A DNA stretch of 64,000 nucleotides from Harmothoe impar (GCA_947462335.1 OX381719.1:66566808-66630807); one strand, 5' to 3'. Counted from the first letter of the stretch, positions 40,618 through 49,900 are shown. Notes: a model not told the origin generated them from the sequence alone. Made by a program: numbers and translations.

Positions 40618-41754
40618 CTACGTTATTTTTTTGACGGGGATCCACTCGTTGAACTTGTCGTCGTAACCTAACCAACGTACGAAAGCTAACTCTTTACCGT
40701 CGACGGTCTTGCGGCGCAACACCTCGTCTATCAGGTAGTTGTTGTCGTAACGACTCTTGTACACCTTCTGAACCTCTTCCGGGTAGAACACGCCTTTTAT
40801 CTCCTCGCCCTTGTCGTCTTTCAGCTCGAACCCTCTGCTTCCCAACGTCTTAGCAACGTCGACCACTTCCTCGCGCCAGTTTCCCTCGTACCCTTTGTCG
40901 AAGGCGCCTTTAGTTCTCAACATCCTCACTCTGTCACCCGGAGCGATGACGTCGACGGCGGACGTCTTTGTTTTTTTCTTCTTTTTCCATATTTCGTCGA
41001 TTTGTTTGTTAGTTGGGAGATCTTGTCGGTAGAAAACTGTTTCGCTGTTTTCCGAGCTGACTTGAGCCGGCGCCATTTTCAACGTCTTGTGGTGAGTGCG
41101 ATTGTAAGAAGACACTACATGGTGCAGTACGTCTACGTAGCGATACGTGCGCTTGTGTGTGAAATAACGCCACAGCTTCTCCTTCAGACTGCGGTTCAAG
41201 CGCTCCACTAGACTAGCTTTGATGTCGTCGTTCTCGCCAGTGAAGAACTCTATGCCCTCGCTCTTCAAGTGATCTTGAAAGATCTTGTTCAAAAACTCTT
41301 TCCCCTTGTCTGTCTGAACAGTGCGCGGTCGTCTCTCGCCAGTGCCTGTCATCTCTCGGAAGGCCTCGGTGACATCAGCGCCGCTCTTGGATTTAATGGG
41401 AACGGCCCACGCGTACCTAGAGAAAACGTCGATCGCCGTCACCACGTACCGGAAGCGGTCGTTGTGAGACGCCAAAGCTTGCATGTCCATCAGATCTATC
41501 TGCCACTGCTGATCGATTGCGCCGGTTAAAGTCTTGTTCCTTGCGAATTTTCTCCGAATGGGTTTATGTTTAGTGTAGGCGTCCAGCGACACTAAAGCAT
41601 CTCGGATGACGGCCGGGTTCAGGTGGCGAAAATGATGTTTCTGGAGTTTAGTCACGCTAGTGAAACTGGAGGGCGCTTTGACGTCGGTATATCTAGCTAC
41701 TACGCGCTTCTTTTCTTTTTCCTTCTTGGTCAGTCTCTTCACTGGTTTGCCCAT
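40618..41754 (-). CDS. Retrovirus-like integrase with C-terminal chromodomain
   Basis: 378 codons, ATG at 41754. rve-type catalytic core with Asp-87 (QWQIDLMDM), Asp-149 (VQTDKGKEF) and Glu-184 (VERLNRSLKEKLW). The last 45 residues form a chromodomain (YLIDEVLRRK ... FVRWLGY ... NEWIP), which in related elements guides insertion to marked chromatin. It catalyses element insertion and matches the 6-bp target duplication observed. The start overlaps the preceding gene by 16 bases. No break is seen, so this copy could still encode an active enzyme. Confidence 0.93.
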   Translation of the reverse strand: MGKPVKRLTKKEKEKKRVVARYTDVKAPSSFTSVTKLQKHHFRHLNPAVIRDALVSLDAYTKHKPIRRKFARNKTLTGAIDQQWQIDLMDMQALASHNDRFRYVVTAIDVFSRYAWAVPIKSKSGADVTEAFREMTGTGERRPRTVQTDKGKEFLNKIFQDHLKSEGIEFFTGENDDIKASLVERLNRSLKEKLWRYFTHKRTYRYVDVLHHVVSSYNRTHHKTLKMAPAQVSSENSETVFYRQDLPTNKQIDEIWKKKKKTKTSAVDVIAPGDRVRMLRTKGAFDKGYEGNWREEVVDVAKTLGSRGFELKDDKGEEIKGVFYPEEVQKVYKSRYDNNYLIDEVLRRKTVDGKELAFVRWLGYDDKFNEWIPVKKIT

Positions 41755-42941
41755 GGTGGGCCTGTTGAGGGCGTGAACGACGAGCTCGCCGCTAGGCGGT
41801 TGCGCCCTCTCCTTTTCTTACTCGCCACGCTCCTATAGGAAGTCGGAGTTTGGAAAAGTTCACTGTCGTCCTCCTCGTCGTCAGAGGATTGATCGTCCAC
41901 CTGGAGAGAAGAGTCTGCTGCTGCTACTGCTGCTGCTGCTGCTGCTGCTTCTCTTTCTTCCGAGTCGAAGCTCGGTCGTTTCCGACCTCTGTCAGCAAGC
42001 CGTGTGTCCAAACTTCGGCCAGGTCCGCTCGCTTTATACAGATGGTTTCCGATCAAGGAGTCTGTGGGAACTGCTTCGAGCAGCGCTTTCGTGAACGGCG
42101 AGTAGCCCGCCGGTCTGGGCGCCGTCTTCCTGAACCTGGCAGCGTCGTTCAGTAAGTCCACTATGTTGATGCGATGCTCAGGTGGTATTCTCCGACCCGA
42201 CATCTCGCGCACCGCACCGTCCTCGTTCCACTTGATCACACCGGATTTCTCCAATTGTTTGTACAGCGCCACGGTCCGAGTGCGATTCCTCTTGGGAACT
42301 TGGTTCACCAACCGCTCGAGTAGGGACGCGCTGGCCTCTTCAGCAGACTGACGGAGGTGAGCCGGGGGCGAAGAAGAGTAGGACGAAGAGATGTTGCTGT
42401 TGTGGGGATTCGCGAGAAAAAATTGCAATCTATTCAACAACCTTCAGTATTTCAACATTTTCTCTCGCGATTCCAAAGTGGGGTCGTTCAACACTAAATC
42501 CAAGTCCCTGTAGATAAACTGTAGCACCTGGTGCAAGGCCGCGTCGGGATGAAGGGACTGTTCTGCCTGCTTGTGGTAATAGGCCATGTCGGCAGGTAGG
42601 CGGGCGGCGGTGGCAGGAGCGGAACTCTCGTTCTTTTCAGTGCGCTCATCAGGAAGAGGAGGAAGGTTTGGAGCAGTAGAAGTACTAGCAGCAGCGACTG
42701 CAGTAGTAGCAGCGCTAGTAGTAGCAGCAGCAGCGGGCACATGATGAAGTAGACCTGCTCGTGATGATTTGTAGAGCGTCTCAGGATCCACGAGCGCTAA
42801 ACGTTTGTAGTGTTGTTGCTGCTCTGAGTCCGTCATGGGGACGACGGCGGCAATGACGCTGGTGGTGGCGGTAGTGGTGGTGGTGGTGGTGGTGGTGGTG
42901 GTGGTGCTGTCGGCGAGTAGGTGTCGAATGAGGTGTCTCAT
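41739..42941 (-). pseudogene. Conserved Polinton gene of unknown function, interrupted by an in-frame TGA
   Basis: Two open segments in the same frame, 42941-42447 and 42440-41739, are divided by a TGA at 42444-42446; the apparent start of the second is TTG, so it is not an independent gene. The first part has KRLALVDPETLYK, the second VIKWNEDGAV, NIVDLLNDAARF and SLIGNHLY, segments I associate from memory with a single Polinton ORF encoded upstream of the integrase. Poly-Thr and poly-Ala runs and an acidic Asp/Glu/Ser tail are additions. ATG at 42941 overlaps the preceding stop as ATGA; an internal ATG at 42836 is an alternative. TGA may be a nonsense mutation or a read-through stop. Confidence 0.7.
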
Positions 42942-43270
42942 ATACGGAGAATGCTCTTTATAAGCGGTAAGGCCATCCCTATGAGAGCCGGAATGAGGAA
43001 ACCTCCCTCTTGTACCAAGACGCGTCTCTTTTTTTTGATGGGCGTAGATTTTTTGCCGACCTCCCTCAACACGTCAGCCGATTCTCGAAGCTTGTCCAGT
43101 TGTTTGTCGCTGAGCGGGATGTTCCCTACCAGTAAATTGTGACAGATCTCACTTAACGCTGCGATCAGATCGTCGCTTCCAGAGTCTATTAGATGCGAGC
43201 AGTCCTTTGGCGAGCACTTAGCTAAGTGCTTGAGAGTACCAAAGTGTCTTTCGAGTAGATGAGAAGACAT
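42938..43270 (-). CDS. Small Polinton protein with C-terminal hydrophobic segment
   Basis: 110 codons, ATG at 43270 after a run of A. An alpha-helical first half (HNLLVGNIPLSDKQLDKLRE) is followed by a basic stretch (KKSTPIKKKRRVLVQ) and a terminal Gly-rich hydrophobic segment (GGFLIPALIGMALPLIKSIL). This arrangement recurs as a small conserved protein of Polintons and adintoviruses, sometimes compared with adenovirus membrane-active or minor capsid proteins. Function is not established. The stop overlaps the next start (ATGA), implying tight coupling. Confidence 0.75.
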   Translation of the reverse strand: MSSHLLERHFGTLKHLAKCSPKDCSHLIDSGSDDLIAALSEICHNLLVGNIPLSDKQLDKLRESADVLREVGKKSTPIKKKRRVLVQEGGFLIPALIGMALPLIKSILRI

Positions 43271-43277
43271 TTTTTTG

Positions 43278-43997
43278 CTACTGCTTTCTCTTGTTCTTTT
43301 TTTTGTCTAGCGGTACGAACACTAGCTGAGAGTGTATGGACGTCAAAGAGGAGCGTATTCTCAGATCGTCAGGTGTTGACTGCTTGAAGTCCAGAAGGAG
43401 GTATGAGTGAGGTCGCTTGAGTTCATGGGTAAATATACTAGAGAGGGCCGCCGCGTTGGACGGAAACACCTGGCGAGACAGACTAGCTATTTGCCCCATG
43501 TCGCGCGGGTTCTTGAAAACGATCATGTAGTGAGCGTTCAGACTCATAGTTCGAAAGTCGGGTGATTTCTGGAATAGGTTCTGAGTGATGTATATGACGC
43601 TCACGTTCCAGTGATGCGAGTATTTAGTAAAGATGTCGGCTACCACTTGCTGATTGGAACTGCTCATCAGATCGTCCAATATCAGTAGAGTGTGGGGTCG
43701 TAAAGCGTCTTCTGCTACTTCCACGTCTCCCGCTATAGACTCTTTGCTAGGAAGACCTTCTCTGAATTCCACACCGTACTGATTTTGCATTTTTTCAAAC
43801 AGAGGTTGCCACTCGCCGTAATGGTAAAAAGTCTTTTCCACCGGCGGCGTGACCAAATTGTTCACGTCGCTCAGAAATTGATCCACCAAGCGCGATTTTC
43901 CACAACCCGACGGACCGCTAATGATACAACTAAAGGGTCCTTGTAGTCGAGCGTCGAAATGAATTTCTGTGAAGAGTTTGCTTTTACTACTGGACAT
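43278..43997 (-). CDS. FtsK/HerA-type genome-packaging ATPase
   Basis: 239 codons, ATG at 43997 preceded by AAAACAAAAAAA-type sequence. Walker A GPSGCGKS at residues 28-35, Walker B LLILDDL at 104-110, and the downstream SVIYITQN sensor-like motif. This is the A32/FtsK-like motor that fills the virion in Polintons. The basic tail KKKNKRKQ is typical. The frame is intact. A weak TATA-like TATCAATAAAAAGG lies about 115 bases upstream (44110-44122). Confidence 0.92.
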   Translation of the reverse strand: MSSSKSKLFTEIHFDARLQGPFSCIISGPSGCGKSRLVDQFLSDVNNLVTPPVEKTFYHYGEWQPLFEKMQNQYGVEFREGLPSKESIAGDVEVAEDALRPHTLLILDDLMSSSNQQVVADIFTKYSHHWNVSVIYITQNLFQKSPDFRTMSLNAHYMIVFKNPRDMGQIASLSRQVFPSNAAALSSIFTHELKRPHSYLLLDFKQSTPDDLRIRSSLTSIHSQLVFVPLDKKKNKRKQ

Positions 43998-44214
43998 TTT
44001 TTTTGTTTTTTTTCAGGACGCGTCAGAGAGCGGTTGTGTGTCTGACTGTCTGCTGTGTTTCTCACTCGAACGGTCGGTAGTGAATGGTTGTGGAGAAAAG
44101 TCAGCCGACCTTTTTATTGATACCGGCCGGTGTCACAGTAGCGGCGGCAGAAGTGACTTTTTTTTCTTTTTTTTTTTGCGATAAAATTCTATTTTCACTC
44201 AATAGTCATAAATG

Positions 44215-44247
44215 TTTGTATCAGACTCCAGAGGAGTCTGATACAAA
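44215..44247. repeat. Perfect 15-bp hairpin followed by T-tract
   Basis: TTTGTATCAGACTCC, loop AGA, then the exact complement, followed on the plus strand by TATTTTTTTTTTTTTTT. It sits in the 370-base spacer between the packaging ATPase and the 216-aa ORF. It could end transcription or act as a processing signal. Confidence 0.85.
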
Positions 44248-44261
44248 TATTTTTTTTTTTT

Positions 44262-44362
44262 TTTAAAAAGAAGAAGAGGAGGAGGAGGAAGAGGAGGAGG
44301 AGGAGGAGGAGGAGGAGGAGGAGGAGGAGGAGATTAATTTTTTTTTTTTTTTTTTTTTTTTT
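44262..44362. repeat. Polypurine (GAG)n tract and T-tract
   Basis: About 65 bases of AAG/GAG repeats on the plus strand, then TTAATT and over 20 T. It directly follows the hairpin. Confidence 0.95.
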
Positions 44363-44368
44363 GATCAT

Positions 44369-45019
44369 TTAGGCAAAGCTCGTCGCTTTGCCGGTTTTTT
44401 TTCTATTTCTGTGTTGTGACACGATCGTCTCGAAAAAGCAATAAGGCGTGTGAGCGCGGCGGTGACAAATACATATTGGAGCGTATGGTTTAAAATAGTG
44501 CGTCCCTATCTTCTTCAATTCGGCTGCGTTGCAATATGCGGGATAACAAGTGACGACGTCGAAACGTTTAGAGACCGTGTTCACGTCGGCCACAACGCGC
44601 GCCCACCGAGTGGGAGCTGCAGTCGCTCCCAAGAAACCGATCGGCTTGTCGAATCGTTTCATAGCACTTATTCTCACTTTATAAGAGGAGGCAGGGTGAG
44701 GAGAGTAGCGGCGCTCTTTCTTTTCATGAAACGCCCAACGAGTGGGGGCGCTGAGAGCGGCTGTTATGCAATAGTAGAGTAAATGCTGTTCTGAGAAGAC
44801 GGCTCTCGGCCATGTCGCTACGTTTTCCTTTTCCGCTCTTGTATAACGACGATGGCGCTCAGCTTTGCATTTCTCGAGAATTCGGTACGCTTCAAGAGAA
44901 GCGTGAACCTCAACTACGTGACGCTCTCTCCTTTGAGATAAAAAAATAGCCGGGCAGTTGAGGAGAGCACTTTGTTCGCGCGACCGTCTTTTAGAAACTC
45001 GCGCCCTCTGCAGCGCCAT
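44369..45019 (-). CDS. Orphan 216-aa ORF of the Polinton
   Basis: ATG at 45019 (MALQRARVSKRRSREQ); the frame is open a little further upstream without another ATG. Basic, Arg/His/Cys-rich, with an internal repeat: SAPTRWAFH and AAPTRWARV, about 37 residues apart. The C-terminal third has paired cysteines and histidines (CICHRRAHTPYC) that could bind zinc. It occupies the place where a typical element would have polymerase-side genes. No family is recognised. A TATAAAAG box at 45238-45245 lies about 220 bases upstream. Codon use looks real, but the expression unit could start with the short ORF before it. Confidence 0.55.
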   Translation of the reverse strand: MALQRARVSKRRSREQSALLNCPAIFLSQRRERHVVEVHASLEAYRILEKCKAERHRRYTRAEKENVATWPRAVFSEQHLLYYCITAALSAPTRWAFHEKKERRYSPHPASSYKVRISAMKRFDKPIGFLGATAAPTRWARVVADVNTVSKRFDVVTCYPAYCNAAELKKIGTHYFKPYAPICICHRRAHTPYCFFETIVSQHRNRKKTGKATSFA

Positions 45020-45111
45020 ATTTCTTTCCTCCGAAACAAAAAAGACTGAGTGAAAATAAAAAATTTTAAAAAACAAAAAGCTCAAACAAAAAAAATAAGC
45101 AATAAGCAGAC

Positions 45112-45231
45112 TCAGCTCGAAATTCCCTGCTGGTGTGATGGCGGTGACTGCAGGCGGTGGCGGCGGTCGGCTGGCCGGCGGTGGCGGTGTCGGCGGCGAT
45201 GGTAGAAGGGTGTGTGGAAAGAGAGACGCAT
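45112..45231 (-). CDS. Short 39-aa Arg/His-rich ORF
   Basis: ATG at 45231, about 10 bases after the TATAAAAG box, TGA at 45112-45114. The peptide is dominated by Arg, His and Pro (YHRRRHRHRRPADRRHR). It may be the 5' leader of the 216-aa ORF rather than a coding gene, as a start so close to the TATA would lie before the usual transcription start. Confidence 0.2.
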   Translation of the reverse strand: MRLSFHTPFYHRRRHRHRRPADRRHRLQSPPSHQQGISS

Positions 45232-45237
45232 CTCAGT

Positions 45238-45245
45238 CTTTTATA
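45238..45245 (-). promoter_or_regulatory. TATA box, leftward
   Basis: CCTATAAAAGAC on the minus strand upstream of the orphan ORF block; it forms one side of a divergent intergenic region (45240-45750). Confidence 0.55.
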
Positions 45246-45442
45246 GGAGCGGCGAGTCTGACATTTTCAGCTGTCGCATGCTGACCTGCTGCTATCATAA
45301 GAGAAACAAAAGCCCTAATCACGCTTTTCAGCTGGATCCTTCCACCCCGCCAGACATGGATCCAGATGGGAAGGTGGTTTAAAATTAAATCCGTGTACCG
45401 ACTGTCATACAATAGAGTAATTAGTTGAACGCGTGTTACCTG

Positions 45443-45757
45443 TATAAAGGATTAGCGGGTCATGGGCTCAGCGTGTGTATAGAAAAACAACTACAGGTAG
45501 CGTGAACAAAGCGACCCCCTCCCTTTCTGTCACTCTGTCTGTGACTAGAGGGTGTGCGTGTGGTAAGCGGCTTAAATCTAAAGAAAAACAAATCACCCTC
45601 TCCTGTCGTCAGCAGTCAGCCGGCCGGCGGCTGGAAAATGCGATTAGAGGGATGATGAGCCGCGTAGTAAGCGACTTAAGGCTGATCTAAAGACCTGCCG
45701 TGAGGGGGCAGCTGGCCGGTGGCTTGAAAAAAAAGGGGGGGGAGTAAGGGTATATAA
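45443..45757 (+). promoter_or_regulatory. Rightward TATA boxes
   Basis: TATAAAG at 45443-45449 and TATATAAGG at 45751-45757. The second lies 121 bases before the ATG of the Ala-rich ORF. Confidence 0.5.
45540..45735. repeat. Two diverged tandem copies of a 100-bp unit upstream of the rightward gene
   Basis: Blocks TAGAGGG ... GTAAGCGRCTTAA ... ATCTAAAG ... AGCYGGCCGGYGGCT occur at about 45543-45635 and 45643-45730. They lie between two rightward TATA boxes. Confidence 0.7.
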
Positions 45758-45799
45758 GGGGGAGTGAAACCGTATTCGGCATCGTCATCATCGTTCACG

Positions 45800-45842
<43 letters not shown>

Positions 45843-45871
45843 CAGCACCGCGCCTCAATTTGCAGATCCCC

Positions 45872-46507
45872 ATGATGGAAAGTTGCTACCGTGACATGAA
45901 GCGGAATGACGAAGCGGCGCGCGAATGTGAAGCTGATGCTGTAGCCTCTGCTACTGCTGCTGCTAGTGCTGCTCAGCGTGCTACTGCTGCATTTACTGTG
46001 GCTGTTAGTGACGCTGGTTGTGATGACGTTGTTGTTGTTGCCGCTGCGGCTGTGACTGCTGCTGTTGCTGCCGCCGATGCAGCTACTCATGCCACCGATG
46101 CCGACGCTGCTGCTGCTGATGCTGTTGCGGCTGCCGATGACGCCGCTGATAACGCTGCTAGTGCCCGCTCTGCCGCCTTTGCTACTGTCGCTGCTGCTGT
46201 TGTTGCTAATGCTCACGCTACTGCTGCTACAGCTGCTGCTACTGCTGCTACCGCTGCTGCCGAGGCTGCTGCCGCTGCTGCCGATGCTGCTGCCGATGCT
46301 GCCGATGCTGCTGCCGATGCTGATGTTAGCAGTCGCGTCGACAAAGAATCGTCATTTGTCACTCTTAAACCTCCAGTTGAACGCGCGACGAGTAGTAGGG
46401 CTACCAACGCGACGGCCGGATGGTGCAACTGGTGTCGTCGCTTCTGCTCGTGCGCTTGCTTTTCTTCCAGTCCTACCTGCTGCTGCTACGGTATGATAGT
46501 GTTATAG
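45872..46507 (+). CDS. Ala-rich protein with Cys-rich C-terminus (only rightward Polinton gene)
   Basis: 211 codons from ATG at 45872 (an upstream in-frame GTG at 45764 is unlikely as a start). After a charged N-terminus (MMESCYRDMKRNDEAARE), about 130 residues are Ala/Asp-rich (AADAADAAADADV-type), probably one long helix. The last 28 residues hold ten cysteines (WCNWCRRFCSCACFSSSPTCCCYG). The GCT/GCC/GAT codon variety argues against a pure DNA microsatellite. The upstream TATATAAGG supports transcription. Fibre, membrane-tethered or structural roles are possible; none is established. It lies where many Polintons carry polymerase B. Confidence 0.5.
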   Translation: MMESCYRDMKRNDEAARECEADAVASATAAASAAQRATAAFTVAVSDAGCDDVVVVAAAAVTAAVAAADAATHATDADAAAADAVAAADDAADNAASARSAAFATVAAAVVANAHATAATAAATAATAAAEAAAAAADAAADAADAAADADVSSRVDKESSFVTLKPPVERATSSRATNATAGWCNWCRRFCSCACFSSSPTCCCYGMIVL

Positions 46508-46591
46508 TGTTTGAATGAGAACGCGCGTAGTTACACATAGACGCTGTAACAGATGTGCTTTTTTTTTGAAAATATAATTTTAACATAACAT

Positions 46592-47015
46592 GGAACTTGT
46601 TGTGTTTATTTTCTATATATAAGTTGTTTGTTTACAAACAGTCACGTGTCACGTGGTGTTGTTTACAAACAAGAGAGCCACGTGGTGTTGTTTACAAACA
46701 AACCCTAAGTAGGTCACGTTACCCTAGTTACCAGAATGCCGGCTTCTGATTGGCTGAGCCTAAGTAGGTCACGTGACGTAAGCAGGTCACGTTACCATGG
46801 TTACCAGAATGCCGGCCTCTGATTGGCTGAGAGCTTCTAAGTAGGTCAGTAGGTCACCCAGAATGCTGGCTTCTGATTGGCTGAGAGCCCTAAGTAGGTC
46901 ACGTTACCATGGCAACGGGTCACGTGACCAAATGGAGGCCTCTGATTGGCTGCATGTCGATTGAGTAATAAACAGTACTTAACTATAGTCCCGTTCCGAT
47001 ACATACTATACTACT
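46592..47015 (-). repeat. Right terminal inverted repeat
   Basis: About 424 bp, the inverse complement of the left terminus with few differences. It carries the same CCAAT, CACGTG and forkhead-like array. Confidence 0.93.
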
Positions 47016-47021
47016 CAGGAG

Positions 47022-49900
47022 TGAGAGTGTGAAAGTAAAAATATTCAGTTGGAATTACAGAGAATCATTGTTAAATTTTACGGTGGATCACCATATTTGT
47101 GATTTATAGTGAGACAGTGTAAAACTTGTCTAAATATGTTAAATTGATAAAGATTTAAGTACTTCATCAATCACACAATCAACATTGAAGCCTTAGTGAG
47201 GATGGTATCAACACCTATTTTGTGGTAATTAGAATTATACACATTGAGACTGTCAGTCAGAGTGTCTTCCTGTCACTCCTAGAGTACATGGTGCTTATGG
47301 ATTGTACTGGCACATGGCATTCAATCCTGCTTCTTTTGGCCTAATATTTACAGGCCTGGAATGTCATATAATACATAGATACCGATGAGTCATGAAACAA
47401 TGATAATATGTGTTACAAATGTGGCAAACTGCAAAGGCCTTCCTGCACCGTCTGGGGTCAGAGGTCAAGGCTGTATTGCTATCGCGACTCATCTGGGTCA
47501 TGCTTGCTGACCAAGTAAAACCTCAGCCTGGAGAGTGACAGCCATTGGCACTACTTTCTCAGTGTGGAGGAGAGTGAGATCCTCTTAGTGTCTGCGTTGT
47601 TAGGCTGTATTGTATTCCGGAGCCCCATTCAGCGTGAGGGGTTTCTGGGGTGTATTGTTTGAGGTTGGCTCAGGCTCTTGGTTCTCCTGTGGCTCTGGCT
47701 GATGGGATTTCTCTTTAACCCTTTAACTAGAGAGACATTATGGTCATTCCCACTATCACTATGACTCATGGTATTGCATCTCCAATAGAGCTGTCTGCTT
47801 ACTGAGTCACTGCCCCTATGATAACTTTGTTAATTGATGATACCAGATGCACTGATCATGTTAAATCCTCACCTTAGATACTGTTAATGGTGCCGCTCCT
47901 GTGTCTAGTTACCTGATGGCTGCCTCTGATTACCAGGGTAGCTACTAACACCAACAGGCAGCATTATCCAAGTGAACAAAAACGTTTTTTCCAAAAGTTT
48001 CGAAATGTCTTTATGATGTTTGTTTGATAACATCTCTATAAATGTCTATGAAAAAATTTACCCCAAAAGTTTTGCAAAATTTTTTGCTGTTAGCCGAGAT
48101 GTTCCTTATTCATAACAGTAATTTTGGGTACACTATTGCAGCTGATTTAATGGAGATAAGCACCCACAGTAGGACTAGAATTCACCAGGAGCTTCCACCA
48201 GACCCATTCTCTCTGACAGAATGATACCTATTACCTCAGACAGGAAGTTGTGTTTGACCAGTTTCTGGTTCCTGTTTGCAGAACCGTCTGGAGGCTTCCC
48301 GTGGTATCATGTAGGGCCCCAGTCAGGTCTGCTGTTAGGATGATAGCTACCACCACAGGCTGGAGGTAGTGTTTGCTGGTTTCAAGTTCCTGCTTGGAGC
48401 ACCCTCTAGAGGCTTCCTGTAGTATCATGTAATTTTCCTGTTGGGAGGAGGCAACAGTTCTTGTCACTACTAGAGACAGACAGTTATCTGCTAGTGAGTC
48501 ATTACATTCTAACCATGACCTGCAGACAAATGTTGCCAGGTTCATCGATCTAACTCTTGTTAGATCCTGGATCATCTGCTTCTACTGAGAGAGACAGGGG
48601 ATTACTCAGATTGAGAACAGATTGCTACTAATGATGAAATGTGTGCATGACAATGTGTTATGTATATATATATATGTGGACTTGTAGTCAATATAAGAAA
48701 CCCATTTGTCATTTTGGAAAACTGGATACGTTACACTATCTGTAACTTTAATCAGTAATTAATGACACAACATTAGGTACAATGCAACACACATCCTTCA
48801 CAAACATAATTTATTGTCTAAGACAGCTATGGTGGTGGCACGTTCCACAACATGCGAAATACAGATAAAAGGGTGCAGTGTGTATGGATACAGAAATAGC
48901 AAATGCTGAGAAACCGTACCTCTTTGCTCATTTGATGTCTTTTAGGTTTTTAAAATCAACAGTTTTACAATTAATACATAGATTGCATTCTTAGAGTATG
49001 CATCTCAGAACACTTTTATACCTTTCAGAAGTAATGAAGTTATGGTCACAGAATTTGAATTTGAATTTGAATTTAATTGTAACATTATTAATGTCTACAT
49101 TATGCGAAAGTGTTTGAGAACACTCGACAGTTCTTGGAAGAGGACAAGTTAATCAACTTCAGAGACTAAAGATATGTGAGGTGCATGTGCTAGTATCATT
49201 CACAGCTATATACTGATACATATTCCCCCCAAAAACACATATCACACATGAGACATATATATCTGTCTACTTGTTACCTGACACTGGCTTTGTGTGATAC
49301 ATATCTGGAATAAATATATAACCTTTAGTCATGGTCCCTCAACCCTATCAATAAACCCAACTTTCACAAGTGCAGTAAAATTTTCAGATCCAATATTTGG
49401 CATATCTAAATGAAAGAGAAATCCTGCATAAGCATGAATTATATCATATTAATGTCAGTTTTCTATCTGGCAAATATTCAAAATTTAAACCTTGGTGAAA
49501 AACATGCTTAGCTTTTCATCCACCACTTGCAATTCGGGAAAATGGGTGGTGGAATAGATCTAGCTGGTTCAGGAACATGTATGGTCCTTGTGCCTGACTT
49601 CCCATCAGTTAATCAACTCCCCATGAATCTTATTACATCCACTGCCTCTTTTGCAGACCATTAAACCTCTTTTAAGCCTGGAATATTTAACAAATATAAC
49701 TGTCCATTCCCATGCTAGCAGCCTCCATGGTATTGCCTGCTTGTGTGTACAGTCTCAGAGGATATCCACTGTCATATAAAACCATGTGCTTTTCTGTGTA
49801 AAAATATGTAAATCATTGACAACAAACAGCATTAGTGTTAATCATGCTGTAAGTTCTTACAGGTAGATATGATGTCAATCTATGTGTTAAATTCTGGTCC
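47022..49900. other. Non-coding flank with a 115-bp tandem duplication
   Basis: No gene recognised. About 48224-48325 and 48338-48435 are diverged tandem copies sharing GAGGCTTCCYGTRGTATCAT. AT-rich elsewhere, with GAATTT repeats near 49058-49075. Confidence 0.55.

Larger units (their letters stand above)
36469..47015. mobile_element. Polinton/Maverick (adintovirus-like) element lacking DNA polymerase B
   Basis: The termini 5'-AGTAGTATAGTATG ... CATACTATACTACT-3' are inverted and flanked by the 6-bp duplication CAGGAG (36463-36468 and 47016-47021), the Polinton norm. Length 10,547 bp, against 15-20 kb for typical members. Minus-strand genes in transcription order: orphan ORF, packaging ATPase, small hydrophobic protein, interrupted conserved gene, integrase, penton-like capsid, PX-like protein, major capsid, protease and a 99-aa ORF. 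One Ala-rich ORF is on the plus strand. No reading frame with polymerase B motifs exists anywhere in the element. Most virion genes are intact, so it looks young or conserved; one gene carries an in-frame stop. Confidence 0.95.

Noticed and set aside
45475..45690. 71-codon plus-strand ORF in the Polinton control region
   Set aside because: Starts with GTG, spans the duplicated non-coding block and has no domain features.
46065..46496. Plus-strand Leu/Met/Pro-rich ORF overlapping the Ala-rich gene
   Set aside because: Alternative frame of the same GCT-rich repeat; lacks the charged start and Cys-rich end that support the Ala frame.
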